62,566 nt of DNA from Metabacillus niabensis (GTDB taxonomy: Bacteria > Bacillota > Bacilli > Bacillales > Bacillaceae), in the NCBI RefSeq assembly GCF_020524345.1, contig NZ_JAIVLH010000025.1:1-62566 (forward strand), given 5' to 3'. This document shows, piece after piece, positions 22,777 to 32,642 of the stretch. A program made the position numbers and the translations under genes. The notes under the pieces were generated by a model. The model made no database searches and had not been told where the DNA came from. It worked only from the letters and a program-made list of their open reading frames with translations. Each line of letters starts with the position of its first letter. Positions within the stretch are counted from its first letter, which is position 1.

Positions 22777-25077
22777 TTATTTTACTTTGATATGTGCAAC
22801 GACACTATTATTTCTGTAAGTAACCGTTACCTTGTAACCATCAGCAGTTACATGATCGAATTTACCTTTTACCTTGTTGGCAGTCATTAAAGTAATGTTT
22901 GTACCTTTTTCTAATTCATAATTCGAAAGGTCCAAATTCAAGTTCCCACCATCAAGGTATAACAGTCCATCTATAGTTAGTTGACTTTTGTCATCATCCA
23001 TTGCAATATCAAGGTTTCCAGCTTCCATTGTTAAATTGCCATTTATTTTTAAAGGTCCATTTCCATTAACTAAAACTGTACCATTTTCTACATAAAGATC
23101 GCCTTCACCAAAAGCAGTCTTAGAAGTAGCTTCTAACGTACCTCCTTGTAGCAATGTGCCTCCTGAATAACTATTATTTCCTGTCAGTGTAAGCGTTCCT
23201 GTCCCTTTCTTGGTAAGCATACCACTGCCAGTGATATCATTTTTCCACCAATCATGGGCATTAAATCTTCCTTTTGAAGCATCCATATCCACTGTTACAT
23301 TGCTTAAAAACGCACCATATCCATCAGATGCTGTTACCAAATCAAGTCTTCCCCACCCATTTGACTCGTCGATGACAGGGTAGCCTGATTCAATTTCTGT
23401 GGTATATAATACTTCTCTACGTTGTTTATCTGTCAAATAAGGTTGACGAGTTTCCAATAAAACTTCTGCCCCTTTGGGAACTACAGGGTCTAAACCTTTT
23501 GTTCCTGTTTGAGGTAATCCGTACGTAAGTTTTTCCCGATAGAACGCTTTATTTGCTTCATAATCTTCCCACTTTTCTTCATCGTACGCACTTTCAAACT
23601 TATAATCTTCAGTTACCGTATGTGCATATTCGTACAAGCTCATATCTTTTGATTTAGCTAATTCACCGAATACTTCTCCAGCATTTTCATAAGCCTTATC
23701 CAATATCTCTTTGTTTTCTGGAAGATTGTATGCATAAGCAGTCATAGCTGTAGATTGTATTCTTGCTCCTATCACATCAAGTGGAGAGTGCATTCCAGTC
23801 ACTATTCTGTTTTCTCCCATTTGAGCTGCTCTTGTTAAAAATTCAGCATATCGTTCCGGTGTTGCGTAGGCAAATCCGAATGTTGACAAATAAGATGCGC
23901 TTGTATGCCCACTTGGAAAAGCTCCGTCTTTGCCTCTTCCGTCTTCCGCTTCTCGTTTTACATATTCTAATGCAGGAATGACTGCCACATTCGTTTCATA
24001 TTGTTGGTAATGTCTTTCTCCCGTTTCTTTTTTGCCACCTGAAGGTAATTCTTCTACTGTACTTTCGCCACTTCCGATTGTTTCCCACACAGGTAAACCG
24101 TTCTGATCAACAACTTCTTTCACTTCTCCATTTGAATTCATTCTGTAAGGTCTTGGAGAAGAGAAAAAGTACTTAGAAGGGTTTGACGATGAAGGGCTCC
24201 TGAATCGAATTAAATGAACTAAATCCATCGCATTTGATAATTCAGATCCCTTCCATTGTCCCATTCCTTGACTTTCATCTTCAACAGTTGTTTCCTCCAA
24301 TACTTTATTCATGTCCTCTGTTGATCTTACAACACTTGTGATCGGGTTAACGATATCAACATATGTATTAGCTAAAGGCCCATAAGCTTCCATCATACTA
24401 TATATCTTATCTCTTTGATCATCATAATAAGCCGCTAGAGCCTCTTCATCCGTTCTGTTATTGGTAACGTCTTCTACATATTTAATATTAGCTTCCCAAG
24501 TCTCTGCATCTCTAATTTCTTCGTTAGCATATGTTTTCTTATCTGCTACTATTTTTGTCATATCATTTTTATATCCATCAAAATAAACGGTAGGTCCGTC
24601 CCCATAGTTTGCAACCTCACCGTTTGCACCTGGTTTTGTTAACGCTGTTCCGTCTCTCCAATCTGCTTGATTCATAGACCATATTTGATCAAAACCATCT
24701 AAAATAGTAATAAAAGGATTAGTCGCAGCTATATTCTTTAAGATCGCATCATTTGCATTTCCACCGTTATCCACTGCTGGTAAAGTGTGATCAACATCAG
24801 GAGCATCAATATTTACTTCTTCAGTGGTCCCTTGTGGCTTTGCAGGTTTTGAAAACTTACCTTTTTTAAAAGAATTAGTTGATGTAATTACTGCTTCTGT
24901 ACGAGAAACTTGAGGATATCCTTTTATTGAGACATTATCAAACTCAGTTTGAATTTCATTTTTCGCAGTGCTCCGCTCGATAGTAGAATATTGACTGGCG
25001 GCTTGAACAGGCAGCGTAGAAGATGCCATCGTTAGTGTTGTAAGGATTATGATTGATTTTTTGTTCATAAATTTCAT
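22777..25077 (-). CDS. Secreted PAP2 phosphatase with beta-strand repeats
   Basis: 766 residues. A signal peptide lies at about 1-27 (KKSIIILTTLTMASSTLPVQ, then AA). The PAP2/class A acid phosphatase triad of motifs is complete: KYFFSSPRPYRM, FPSGHTSASY near residue 386 and ENRIVTGMHSPLDVIGA near 427. After residue about 610 come autotransporter-associated beta-strand repeats (GMLTKKGTGTLTLTG, GGTLLQGGTLEA), unusual outside Gram-negative autotransporters. It should release phosphate from external organic phosphates. No sorting signal or barrel is seen, so it is probably secreted or loosely wall-bound. ATG 25077 follows AAAAGGAG. Confidence 0.88.
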   Translation of the reverse strand: MKFMNKKSIIILTTLTMASSTLPVQAASQYSTIERSTAKNEIQTEFDNVSIKGYPQVSRTEAVITSTNSFKKGKFSKPAKPQGTTEEVNIDAPDVDHTLPAVDNGGNANDAILKNIAATNPFITILDGFDQIWSMNQADWRDGTALTKPGANGEVANYGDGPTVYFDGYKNDMTKIVADKKTYANEEIRDAETWEANIKYVEDVTNNRTDEEALAAYYDDQRDKIYSMMEAYGPLANTYVDIVNPITSVVRSTEDMNKVLEETTVEDESQGMGQWKGSELSNAMDLVHLIRFRSPSSSNPSKYFFSSPRPYRMNSNGEVKEVVDQNGLPVWETIGSGESTVEELPSGGKKETGERHYQQYETNVAVIPALEYVKREAEDGRGKDGAFPSGHTSASYLSTFGFAYATPERYAEFLTRAAQMGENRIVTGMHSPLDVIGARIQSTAMTAYAYNLPENKEILDKAYENAGEVFGELAKSKDMSLYEYAHTVTEDYKFESAYDEEKWEDYEANKAFYREKLTYGLPQTGTKGLDPVVPKGAEVLLETRQPYLTDKQRREVLYTTEIESGYPVIDESNGWGRLDLVTASDGYGAFLSNVTVDMDASKGRFNAHDWWKNDITGSGMLTKKGTGTLTLTGNNSYSGGTLLQGGTLEATSKTAFGEGDLYVENGTVLVNGNGPLKINGNLTMEAGNLDIAMDDDKSQLTIDGLLYLDGGNLNLDLSNYELEKGTNITLMTANKVKGKFDHVTADGYKVTVTYRNNSVVAHIKVK

Positions 25078-25331
25078 ACCATTTGTGTTCTCCTTTTCTG
25101 CTACAAATTTTTAAATGACTAATACTACATATTTATTCAATCTCCTAGACGAAATGTCAGACACAAATTTCACTATAAGGATTGGATGTTATTTGAATAT
25201 AGGGAAAATGTTAAAGTTATGTAAATTCAAATAGCAAAGTACGAATTTCTTTGAAAAATTGTAGCTTTTTGCAGAAATCCCTAAACAGAAAAGGAGTGGC
25301 TTTAAAACTAAAATGAAACTAAACAAGAAAT
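25078..25331. other. Intergenic upstream of PAP2 gene
   Basis: No gene is seen. It should contain the PAP2 promoter; no distinct Pho-box-like direct repeats could be identified by eye. Confidence 0.4.
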
Positions 25332-25358
25332 AACGTTCCTACTTTTTATAGGAACGTT
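25332..25358. terminator. Hairpin terminator, both directions
   Basis: A 10-bp stem, AACGTTCCTA with TAGGAACGTT, just past the methyltransferase stop at 25377. Confidence 0.7.
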
Positions 25359-25376
25359 TAATTTTGAAATGATCAC

Positions 25377-26135
25377 CTACATTTCATTTGAAGATGTATT
25401 CTCCTTTACTGCTAAGATCATTAAAAACATGGGTCTTCGGAGTTCATCAGTCATTCCGGGTATATTCTTTAACATTTTATCAGAAGGAGTTGGTTCTTTT
25501 ACTGCTCTTATACTAAAGCCTGTACCAATTAAGTTATTTAAATATGTCGAGAATGTCCGGTGATATTTTATAACATTTTCTGTTAAAAATGTCGTTTCAC
25601 GTACTCCTTCTGATTGATAATGGTCTACTGGCCAATGTAGCGGATTCCCTTGTTCATCGTAATACCAATCTTGATCGTTTCGTGAAGTAAAGATTGGATG
25701 TTCAACTGAGAATAAAAAAGTCCCGCCAGGTCTTAGACATTTGTAGACTTTTTTGCAGATTTCTTCAAACGACTTAATATAGTGAAAAGCCAACGAACTA
25801 ATGACCACATCAAATTGATCGTCTGTAAAATTGATTTCTTCAATTGGCATCTTTAAATAAGAAATTAATGGGTCATCTGTGTTTTCACGAGCTTTTTGAA
25901 GCATTTTTTCCGATATGTCTACACCTATTACTGAACTTGCTTCTTGCTCACGAACATAACGGCAATGCCAACCAAAACCGCAACCCAAATCAAGCACATT
26001 CTTATTCTTCAAATCTGGCATCAGTGCTTTTAAAACATGCCATTCTCCCGCCCCTTCTAGTCCTTTGACCGATCGTGGCATTTTTTCATATGCAGAAAAG
26101 AAATGTTCATCATCATATTTGTTTTGTTTCATCAT
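25377..26135 (-). CDS. Class I SAM-dependent methyltransferase
   Basis: 252 residues. SAM motif I VLDLGCGFGWHCRYV, motif II GVDISEKML, the motif near SSLAFHYI and LRPGGTFLFSVEHPIFT mark a Methyltransf_11-type enzyme. The C-terminal part (HRTFSTYLNNLIGTGF) is shared with many Bacillus homologues. Methyl acceptor unknown; cytoplasmic. GGAGATG precedes ATG 26135. Confidence 0.87.
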   Translation of the reverse strand: MMKQNKYDDEHFFSAYEKMPRSVKGLEGAGEWHVLKALMPDLKNKNVLDLGCGFGWHCRYVREQEASSVIGVDISEKMLQKARENTDDPLISYLKMPIEEINFTDDQFDVVISSLAFHYIKSFEEICKKVYKCLRPGGTFLFSVEHPIFTSRNDQDWYYDEQGNPLHWPVDHYQSEGVRETTFLTENVIKYHRTFSTYLNNLIGTGFSIRAVKEPTPSDKMLKNIPGMTDELRRPMFLMILAVKENTSSNEM

Positions 26136-26216
26136 TCATACATCTCCAATATAGTAAGGTAGAAAATACTAGTGTGATGTGGAAGTGCTCTATTTAGTTA
26201 AATAGTTCAATAAGAA

Positions 26217-26666
26217 CTACTTTACTTCTAGAACTAATGCGTAAAAAGCATCTCCATTAGATAGGTTCTCTTTCTTTTCATCCATCCACCATACACCATA
26301 AGAATAATAATAAATTCCTTTTTGTGTTGGTGCGGAAAAACTATTTTCTTTAACTTTGATTTCATTCTCATTATTTTCATTCATTTGGATAAGATGAAAT
26401 TCATTTGGTTTAGGTTCATAATCCATTATAAAAGATATTTTCTCACCAGGTATTACTTTGATTGGTTCTTTTCCCTTTAAAAGCTCAATAGGTCCAGCCG
26501 TATCAATGCATGTACCTTTCCAACAATAAGCACCAAGTTTTGTTTCATACCTTTCATTTCCAATAGTTATATATACCTCAGGAGGTTTATCTCCAGACAT
26601 GTCCTTAGAGCATCCCATACTGATAAGAACAAAAAGCACGATGAATAAATAAAAACATTTTTTCAT
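26217..26666 (-). CDS. Hypothetical lipoprotein
   Basis: 149 residues from ATG 26666 behind GGGGG. A lipoprotein signal (FYLFIVLFVLISMGC) is followed by a small beta-rich domain with two cysteines (GAYCWKGTCIDTAGP) and a C-terminal KGIYYYSYGVWWMDEKK segment. It would be anchored outside the membrane. The domain is not recognised. Confidence 0.75.
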   Translation of the reverse strand: MKKCFYLFIVLFVLISMGCSKDMSGDKPPEVYITIGNERYETKLGAYCWKGTCIDTAGPIELLKGKEPIKVIPGEKISFIMDYEPKPNEFHLIQMNENNENEIKVKENSFSAPTQKGIYYYSYGVWWMDEKKENLSNGDAFYALVLEVK

Positions 26667-26804
26667 AACCAACCCCCTTTATAGTTAAAGACGTATAAAA
26701 TAAAGAAAGGTTACTCATTTAGAAATTAAACCAAACTGTTCTGTTATTAGGTCTGCCCTATAAATAAAAAGGCTATATTCTAAGGTAATCCATCTGCTGG
26801 AAAG

Positions 26805-27950
26805 CTAATTTTTTTCTTGGGTCTTTGTTTGGATACTAAGCACAAAACTAATAAATGCTGCGATGCTGCAAACATACGGAAGGAAAGGGTATCCCCAGTT
26901 AGATATAACATAGCCACCTATCATTGAACCAATCGTAATACCAATATAAAGAGCCGTATTATTCCACGCCATGACAATTCCTCGTTCCTTTGGATATTCG
27001 ACTGCTAATCGCGCTTGGTATGACGTAAATCCTGCATACCCAACCAAAGCCCATATAAACAGAAAAAGATAAATCCAATCGCCAGACGAAAAGAATATTC
27101 CTACACAAACGAGTATTACACTCAAAAAGATAAGTGTAGCTTTCGAAATCTTCCTTACTCCAAACCTATCTGTGAATTGTCCACTTGTAAGACTTCCTAA
27201 AACCGCACCAATACCATAAAAAGTAACAGCTATTGCAATTTTTGATGATGAGAATCTATTTTCGGAATAAAGAGCCGCACCTAAGTAAACATAAAGAGCA
27301 TACATTGAAATCGCCCAAATCGAGGTAACACTTACTGAACCAAGTATTCTTAGCAAATTTCCTTCTACTTGATTTCTTGTCAAATCACTTATTGAAACAT
27401 ATTTCCATGTTTTGAAATTTACTACTGCCATTATCATCCCGACAACAGCCATTACAACAAATACGGAACGCCAACCAAGAAAATGCTCTAGTAACGTGCC
27501 GATAGGTGCTCCTGCCCAAAGAGCTGTTAAATGTCCTGAAACAACAATAGAGAGCCAAGTTCCTCTCCGATTAGATGGTGCAATATCCCCGATAATGGCA
27601 TAAATCAAAGGGGTAATCGCAGCTACCGACAAACCAGCTAAAATACGACTCATGATTAACCAGGAAAAAGAAGGTGAGAAAGCAGTTAAGGTATTAGAGA
27701 AGGAAAATAACAATAACCCAAACGTAATAAAAATCCCTTTTCCATTTTTATCTGAAGCCCAACCAAAGAGAGGTGCTGCAATTGCATATGTTACAGCAAA
27801 AACCGTTATCATCCATCCTGTCATCGCTGGATTTACATTATACGCTTCCGAAATGAACGGTAATAACGGAGATACGACAAATAAATCTGTACCTATTAGA
27901 AACAAAGTGATCCAACCAACACTTAAACTAACTCTCCCTCGTGAGCTCAT
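26805..27950 (-). CDS. MFS transporter (drug-exporter type)
   Basis: 381 residues, about 12 membrane helices. MFS signatures include LFVVSPLLPFISEAY in helix 1, the loop GWASDKNGKG and RILAGLSVAAITPLIYAII in helix 4. The second half repeats the pattern (GQFTDRFGVRK). It belongs to the DHA1-like drug:H+ antiporter type; substrate unknown. ATG 27950 follows GGGGGGATGG. No regulator is adjacent. Confidence 0.87.
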   Translation of the reverse strand: MSSRGRVSLSVGWITLFLIGTDLFVVSPLLPFISEAYNVNPAMTGWMITVFAVTYAIAAPLFGWASDKNGKGIFITFGLLLFSFSNTLTAFSPSFSWLIMSRILAGLSVAAITPLIYAIIGDIAPSNRRGTWLSIVVSGHLTALWAGAPIGTLLEHFLGWRSVFVVMAVVGMIMAVVNFKTWKYVSISDLTRNQVEGNLLRILGSVSVTSIWAISMYALYVYLGAALYSENRFSSSKIAIAVTFYGIGAVLGSLTSGQFTDRFGVRKISKATLIFLSVILVCVGIFFSSGDWIYLFLFIWALVGYAGFTSYQARLAVEYPKERGIVMAWNNTALYIGITIGSMIGGYVISNWGYPFLPYVCSIAAFISFVLSIQTKTQEKN

Positions 27951-28042
27951 TCCATCCCCCCGTTTACCATTATTATTCTATGTATATTTTTTAGAATCCT
28001 AATTGTTCAAATAAACTGAACGTTAGATAAAGGACGATAAAT

Positions 28043-28067
28043 AAAAAAGGCTGCTTAATAAGCAACC
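28043..28067 (-). terminator. Terminator of small kinase gene
   Basis: On the minus strand, GGTTGCTT-ATT-AAGCAGCC followed by six T's. Confidence 0.8.
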
Positions 28068-28096
28068 GATCTTCTTCATGATCATCCCATTCAATT

Positions 28097-28612
28097 TTAC
28101 TGTCGTTCGGGTTTATTTTCTTCACTAAGACGGACGATCACATCAACGACTTCTTCAATCGGTACGGTGGCGTCGATTATGATTCCGTTTTTGGGGATGT
28201 CTTCTTTCGTTTGGTGTAGTCGTACAATGAGTTCCCGTTCCGTTTTTCTTCCCTTTCCGCCCCACTCATCTTCTGGTCGCTCGTCAAGGCGCCGGTTCAA
28301 TGTGTCAAGGCCGACCTCGAGGACAAACACGCCGTCAAATAGATCTATGAATTTCGAAAAGTTCCTAGAACCACCGCAAAAAAAGGTTACCTCCTCATCC
28401 TTGTTGGCGACCAAATCTTTTACTTTATCTACATGCCAAATGTGGTGCTCGTGCGTGACACCTTCTGTCCGTGTTCCAGTTTCCGGATCACCTTGATAAG
28501 CCAATTCACGGTCACCATTAATAGCATTGTAGCCGCGCCGCTGCAATTCTTTACAGACCGAAGTTTTGCCAGTGCCTGAAACGCCTTCAATTAAATAATT
28601 CCTAATTCCCAT
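28097..28612 (-). CDS. P-loop nucleotide kinase-like ATPase
   Basis: 171 residues. Walker A is GVSGTGKTS at about residues 9-17, followed by ELQRRGYNAINGDREL. Near residue 80 comes FFCGGSRNFSKF and later LDERPEDEWGGKGRK. It resembles adenylate/shikimate-kinase-like proteins of the AAA_18 or AAA_33 type; substrate unknown. Its G+C content is visibly above that of its neighbours, suggesting separate acquisition. ATG 28612 follows GGGGGGATAG. Confidence 0.8.
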   Translation of the reverse strand: MGIRNYLIEGVSGTGKTSVCKELQRRGYNAINGDRELAYQGDPETGTRTEGVTHEHHIWHVDKVKDLVANKDEEVTFFCGGSRNFSKFIDLFDGVFVLEVGLDTLNRRLDERPEDEWGGKGRKTERELIVRLHQTKEDIPKNGIIIDATVPIEEVVDVIVRLSEENKPERQ

Positions 28613-28776
28613 GACTATCCCCCCGTTTCTGTCGCTAATCCTTATTCCCGTACTACTGCACTCTTTAAGTGAATAGCGGCAAAATAATATTCAATCCTTT
28701 TTTCACAATAAAACCTAAAGTTTCCCATTTAAATGCCGATAAACATCTTAGAGGAAACTAAAGGAGCAGACTTAAG

Positions 28777-29010
28777 ATGAAACATACGGTTTCGCATGGC
28801 AATCAATTAAATCCATATGATCTCCTAGTACAAATAGATGTATTAAAAAGTGAATTGATCGAATTCGGGCTATACTTAGGCCTAAATCACCCTATTACAG
28901 TGTCATTGAGTCAAAGTTTAGACGAAAAGCTTACAGAGTTTCAAAAAATTGATTTTATGGAGATAAAAAAATTACTAAATGATCCTTCTGAGGCTCTTGT
29001 TCATCAATAG
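28777..29010 (+). CDS. Spo0E-like aspartyl-phosphate phosphatase
   Basis: 77 residues, the usual size for the family. The Spo0E hairpin signature is present: LVQIDVLKSELIEFGLYLGL, then HPITVSLSQSLDEKLTEFQK, with the SQ-x-LD core. Such proteins dephosphorylate Spo0A-phosphate and delay sporulation. ATG 28777 follows AAAGGAG. The promoter region resembles that of the broken copy at 16064. Confidence 0.85.
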   Translation: MKHTVSHGNQLNPYDLLVQIDVLKSELIEFGLYLGLNHPITVSLSQSLDEKLTEFQKIDFMEIKKLLNDPSEALVHQ

Positions 29011-29047
29011 AGTCTTTTTTATGTCTTTCAAAAGCAGCCATTCACAA

Positions 29048-29539
29048 TTACTCATCATTGTGAAATGTTGCTCTTGTTATTTCTTCTTTATTGTTTCCAA
29101 TTATAATGATTTCGTAGGTTTCATTTTCTTTTAATAAAGCAGGTAAGTTATTTGAAGTAATACTCTCATTAGCGATACTAATAAGCTCATTTAGATGGTC
29201 ATCACCCATTACATTCGTTTTTTCAAATGATGTTTTTACTATTATTTTAATAGGTTCAGGACTGAAGTCTATGGCTATCCCCGTGTATTCACTATTATTT
29301 TTTAACGTATCGTCAATTTCTTGAGTAACGTCCATCCATTTTTTCTGATAATCATACGGTGGAACAGGCTGAATAGCATCTTCTTCAAAGTATGGAAATT
29401 TAACCCCAAAGAATAGTAGCAAGATCATAAAAAAGATAATAGAAGCTACTACTAGAGCGTCTTTCCCTTTTTTATTCTTTGCTTCTATTTCAGTTTTATA
29501 TTTTCGTTGAATTTCCCTCATTTTTGAATCTACTTTCAT
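29048..29539 (-). CDS. Hypothetical single-pass membrane protein
   Basis: 163 residues. A basic helical N-terminus (REIQRKYKTEIEAKNKKGKD), one membrane helix at about residues 28-47 and an external domain of about 110 residues with PYDYQKKWMDVTQEIDDTL and YEIIIIGNNKEEI. It may belong to the DUF4030 group, not certain. ATG 29539 follows AAAGGGG. Confidence 0.7.
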   Translation of the reverse strand: MKVDSKMREIQRKYKTEIEAKNKKGKDALVVASIIFFMILLLFFGVKFPYFEEDAIQPVPPYDYQKKWMDVTQEIDDTLKNNSEYTGIAIDFSPEPIKIIVKTSFEKTNVMGDDHLNELISIANESITSNNLPALLKENETYEIIIIGNNKEEITRATFHNDE

Positions 29540-29935
29540 AGAAAACCCCTTTATAAGTTAATTAAGTACATTAAAAAATTGATAATAAAAAACCTACATA
29601 TAAAATTTACCATATTTTAGTTAGTATTAATTATTTTTTATAAAATGTTCCATTTCGTAAAAACTGTATTCTGGCAGATTGCTAGCAAAATGCGTTTATA
29701 TAAAATGATAAAAAATAGTAAAGGTGAACTTCTTTTGTATTAACGCCAGTTAGATTATTGATAACACTACCTTATACTACTCATAAAAAGAAATCGAATT
29801 AGATTGCTACTTATTTTTGTGTGCGTTTATATCTCATATGGAGTTAGCAGATCACCCATTTATATACGAGAAATAAAGGTATAATGACACTATGAAAGTA
29901 CCATTATACCTTTTAATGTTTGGTTTTATTTAGAA
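29540..29935. other. Intergenic with hairpin
   Basis: No gene is seen. A hairpin AAGGTATAATG/CATTATACCTT lies at about 29876-29913. The rest is AT-rich. Confidence 0.45.
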
Positions 29936-30085
29936 TCAGCGGACCTCCAAATTTGCCGCCAATTTATTTTCTTTTGCCACTTTCCCTAAAAGATACGCGC
30001 TATTCTTAGGAATTCTTTCTTGTGTGGTACGATCAACTTCAATTAATCCAAACTGCATGCCATACCCTGATTGCCATTCAATAGG
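29936..30085 (-). pseudogene. C-terminal remnant of GH1 beta-glucosidase
   Basis: The minus-strand frame reads IEWQSGYGMQFGLIEVDR, TTQERIPKNSAYLLGK and VAKENKL. This is the end of a glycoside hydrolase family 1 enzyme, whose C-terminus typically reads W-xx-GY-xx-xFG-L-xVD and then PKxSAYxxxxI. The rest of the gene is missing; upstream the frame runs into repeat B copy 1. Confidence 0.65.
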
Positions 30086-30102
30086 GACATGGGTAGGGAC
30101 AT

Positions 30103-30141
30103 GGGGACAGGTCCGTCGTCCCACCATTTATTGGAAATCAA
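30103..30141. repeat. Repeat family B, copy 1
   Basis: GGGACAGGTCCGTCGTCCC followed by ACCATTTATTGGAAATCAAC. The GGGAC/GTCCC arms form a small hairpin. Two other copies lie at 37472 and 38874, same orientation. Confidence 0.7.
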
Positions 30142-30174
30142 CAAAGATTACATAAGATACACATAATTTTGATT

Positions 30175-30212
30175 AAAAAATTCCCCACTTATCAAAAAGC
30201 AGGGAATTTTTT
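30175..30212. terminator. Bidirectional terminator after GGDEF gene
   Basis: An 11-bp stem AAAAAATTCCC/GGGAATTTTTT, about 37 bp past the stop of the diguanylate cyclase gene. Confidence 0.8.
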
Positions 30213-30248
30213 ATTTAGGTTGATAAATATAAAACCTTGACCGAACAC

Positions 30249-31805
30249 TCAACCTACCTTCTCAAAAAGTTCAACACAATTTCTTCCCTTCCGCTTTGCG
30301 GCATAAAGGGCTTGATCAGCTTCTCTTATGAGAGTTTGCAAGGCTGCTTGATCAGCTTCACCACTTATCAAGACAGAAGATATACCAAAGCTTGACGTAA
30401 CCGTAATTTCCTTCTCCAAATAGCGTACAACCGTCTGAGATATATTCCTTCGAATAAAATCTGCCATCTTCTCCGCTGCAAGTAAGGACGCATCAGGCAT
30501 ACATAGGATAAATTCCTCCCCGCCATACCTCCCAACAATATCACGAGATCCCAGACATTTCTTCACCACACTAGCAACACGTGCTAAAACCAAATCTCCT
30601 GCTTCATGTCCGAATGTATCATTAATGCTTTTAAAATGGTCAATATCAAACATGATAATGGATATGTTTTCACCCTTTTTATTTAAAGAATCTACAAGTC
30701 TCTCAGATTCTTCCATAAAAAAGTGACGATTATAGAGTTGTGTTAACCCGTCAATACGAGCTAAATATTGTAACTTTTCTTGTAAATCAACTCTCTCGCT
30801 CACATCAACAAACGTGATAATTTTCATGAGTTTATGTTTATTTTTCACATTTGAAAACCGAATATGATAATAGGTGTTTTCAATTGATGAAGTTGATTGA
30901 AAGTCACATTCTTTTTCAAGTAAGACGATTTCAGCAAGGTGTGTCCCTCTTCCTATAACATCCACGATAGGCTTTCCAATACATTGAGAGCTTAAGGTTG
31001 AAATGATATCAAGCATAGCGTGGTTATAATCAACAAGCAATCCATCTTGATTTAAAACAATAACCCCCTCTCTCATATGTTCAAACACTGTCTCTCTCGC
31101 AACAGGTGTAACCCGAAACATTTGATAAGAAAAAAGGGCTGCACCATGAAGGATAAAAGAAATACTCATAGAAACCGGTCCCAAATCAATACCATATGGA
31201 CTCAAATTATTTAAATAAAAATAGTTTGCTATGATTGGCACCATAATTCCTGCTACCATCAATATCATTTGCATACGAAATCGAAATAATGTTGTTTTTC
31301 TCAATTCCAAACCTAACGAAATCATACTCACCATGAAACACAAAAAGAAATAAATCGAATGAACATAAAACCAAGGACCGTATTCCAACTTCAAGATCGG
31401 AAATGGACTGTCACGATTTAATTCAATCGATGTGTAATAAAGGTGATGAAGCTCGTTTGTGGCATGCATAAAGATTGTCAAAATTGGAAGTAGAAATAAA
31501 AGATAGTACATCCATTGTTTTAATTTTTGCCCCACATACCCTAAGCACATCAACAGGATGAATGTCGGAATGAATGGCAAAACAAGATATTCGACACTTA
31601 ACCAAATGAGGATTTTCTCCAAAGTTGTACTTGATAACTCAACAGCATAGGAAAATGTGAAAATAGCTGAAAATAAGGTGACGAATATATACGGCTTACC
31701 CCCTGGAACATCCTTCAGGCGAAAATAAGCGTACAAACATAACAAAGAACTTAAAATTCCGGCTAAACTAACGACCACTATGTATACGAAAGCTTCATTA
31801 GGCAT
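30249..31805 (-). CDS. Membrane diguanylate cyclase (7TM-PAS-GGDEF)
   Basis: 518 residues. Seven hydrophobic helices at about 5-230 resemble the histidine-kinase-type 7TM input domain. A PAS-like domain (VFEHMREGVIVLNQDGLLVD) spans about 240-345. The GGDEF domain follows: RIDGLTQLYNRHFFMEES, MFDIDHFKSINDTFGHEAGD and an active-site GGEEF near residue 425. It should make cyclic di-GMP. The RxxD inhibitory site usually found just before GGEEF is not seen (CLGSRDIVGRY). ATG 31805. No EAL domain. Confidence 0.88.
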   Translation of the reverse strand: MPNEAFVYIVVVSLAGILSSLLCLYAYFRLKDVPGGKPYIFVTLFSAIFTFSYAVELSSTTLEKILIWLSVEYLVLPFIPTFILLMCLGYVGQKLKQWMYYLLFLLPILTIFMHATNELHHLYYTSIELNRDSPFPILKLEYGPWFYVHSIYFFLCFMVSMISLGLELRKTTLFRFRMQMILMVAGIMVPIIANYFYLNNLSPYGIDLGPVSMSISFILHGAALFSYQMFRVTPVARETVFEHMREGVIVLNQDGLLVDYNHAMLDIISTLSSQCIGKPIVDVIGRGTHLAEIVLLEKECDFQSTSSIENTYYHIRFSNVKNKHKLMKIITFVDVSERVDLQEKLQYLARIDGLTQLYNRHFFMEESERLVDSLNKKGENISIIMFDIDHFKSINDTFGHEAGDLVLARVASVVKKCLGSRDIVGRYGGEEFILCMPDASLLAAEKMADFIRRNISQTVVRYLEKEITVTSSFGISSVLISGEADQAALQTLIREADQALYAAKRKGRNCVELFEKVG

Positions 31806-32062
31806 AAATTCAACTCCATTGATTGGAAAAAACAGACTTTCAATTCATATTATAAAGCAGAAAAGGAAATATTGACTAGTACGAAGGTATTACTAAAGTT
31901 GTTTTTATTAAAAAAATCTACAACATCATTCGTAATTTTGTCGTTCATACTGGTGACTCAGGTATATATTCTTCATTATGTGAAAAGATGTAAAAACAAA
32001 AACCATTTATGATCATTCAATTAAACTTTATACGAAATATGATAAACAGGGGGAATCATATC

Positions 32063-32578
32063 ATGATCTATGTGTATCATGATTTTGGCGGGACACACAC
32101 TACATCATTAGCAGCAGCATATCATCTAAACATTGTAAGTAATCCGGAGAAGGTATTAGATAAAAAAGAAATTCTAAACATTCCATATTTTAATAAATTA
32201 TCAAAACATGATGCGGGCAAATTTATCTTTCATGGAATTGATCAAGATGGCCATTCTGTTTATACACTTGGGAAAAGATCGTCCAAACTTGTGCTCCCCT
32301 CCCTTTCTCACTTCAGTGAAATATTAACAGAGCGTAATCAGCTTAACGAGAGAATTATTTTTTCAAACACATCACCTGTTGTACCTTTCGCAATGACTGT
32401 CGGCGGTTTTTTTTCACGGGGATTAAAGCTCGATGCTATTGGTGTACCATTGCTCATTATTGGTGCTAAACAATGCTGTCTGCATATTAGCCAGCTCGTT
32501 GAACAAACAAAGGAAATCGCTAAGAAAACAGCAGAACAACAGGTCATAACGATTGATAATCATAAGTTTCAAGCGTAA
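32063..32578 (+). CDS. DUF3189 family protein
   Basis: 171 residues from ATG 32063 behind CAGGGGG, preferred to an upstream in-frame ATG. The opening MIYVYHDFGGTHTTSLAAAY with conserved H, G and T, then IIGAKQCCLHISQLVEQTK near the C-terminus, marks DUF3189, a small family of Bacilli and Clostridia of unknown function. Cytoplasmic, no signal. It precedes the blaI promoter. Confidence 0.8.
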   Translation: MIYVYHDFGGTHTTSLAAAYHLNIVSNPEKVLDKKEILNIPYFNKLSKHDAGKFIFHGIDQDGHSVYTLGKRSSKLVLPSLSHFSEILTERNQLNERIIFSNTSPVVPFAMTVGGFFSRGLKLDAIGVPLLIIGAKQCCLHISQLVEQTKEIAKKTAEQQVITIDNHKFQA

Positions 32579-32642
32579 TGATCGTTTTACATCCTACATG
32601 ATCTATACGTTTTTCAAAATGCTGCTTCTTTCTCAAGCAAAA

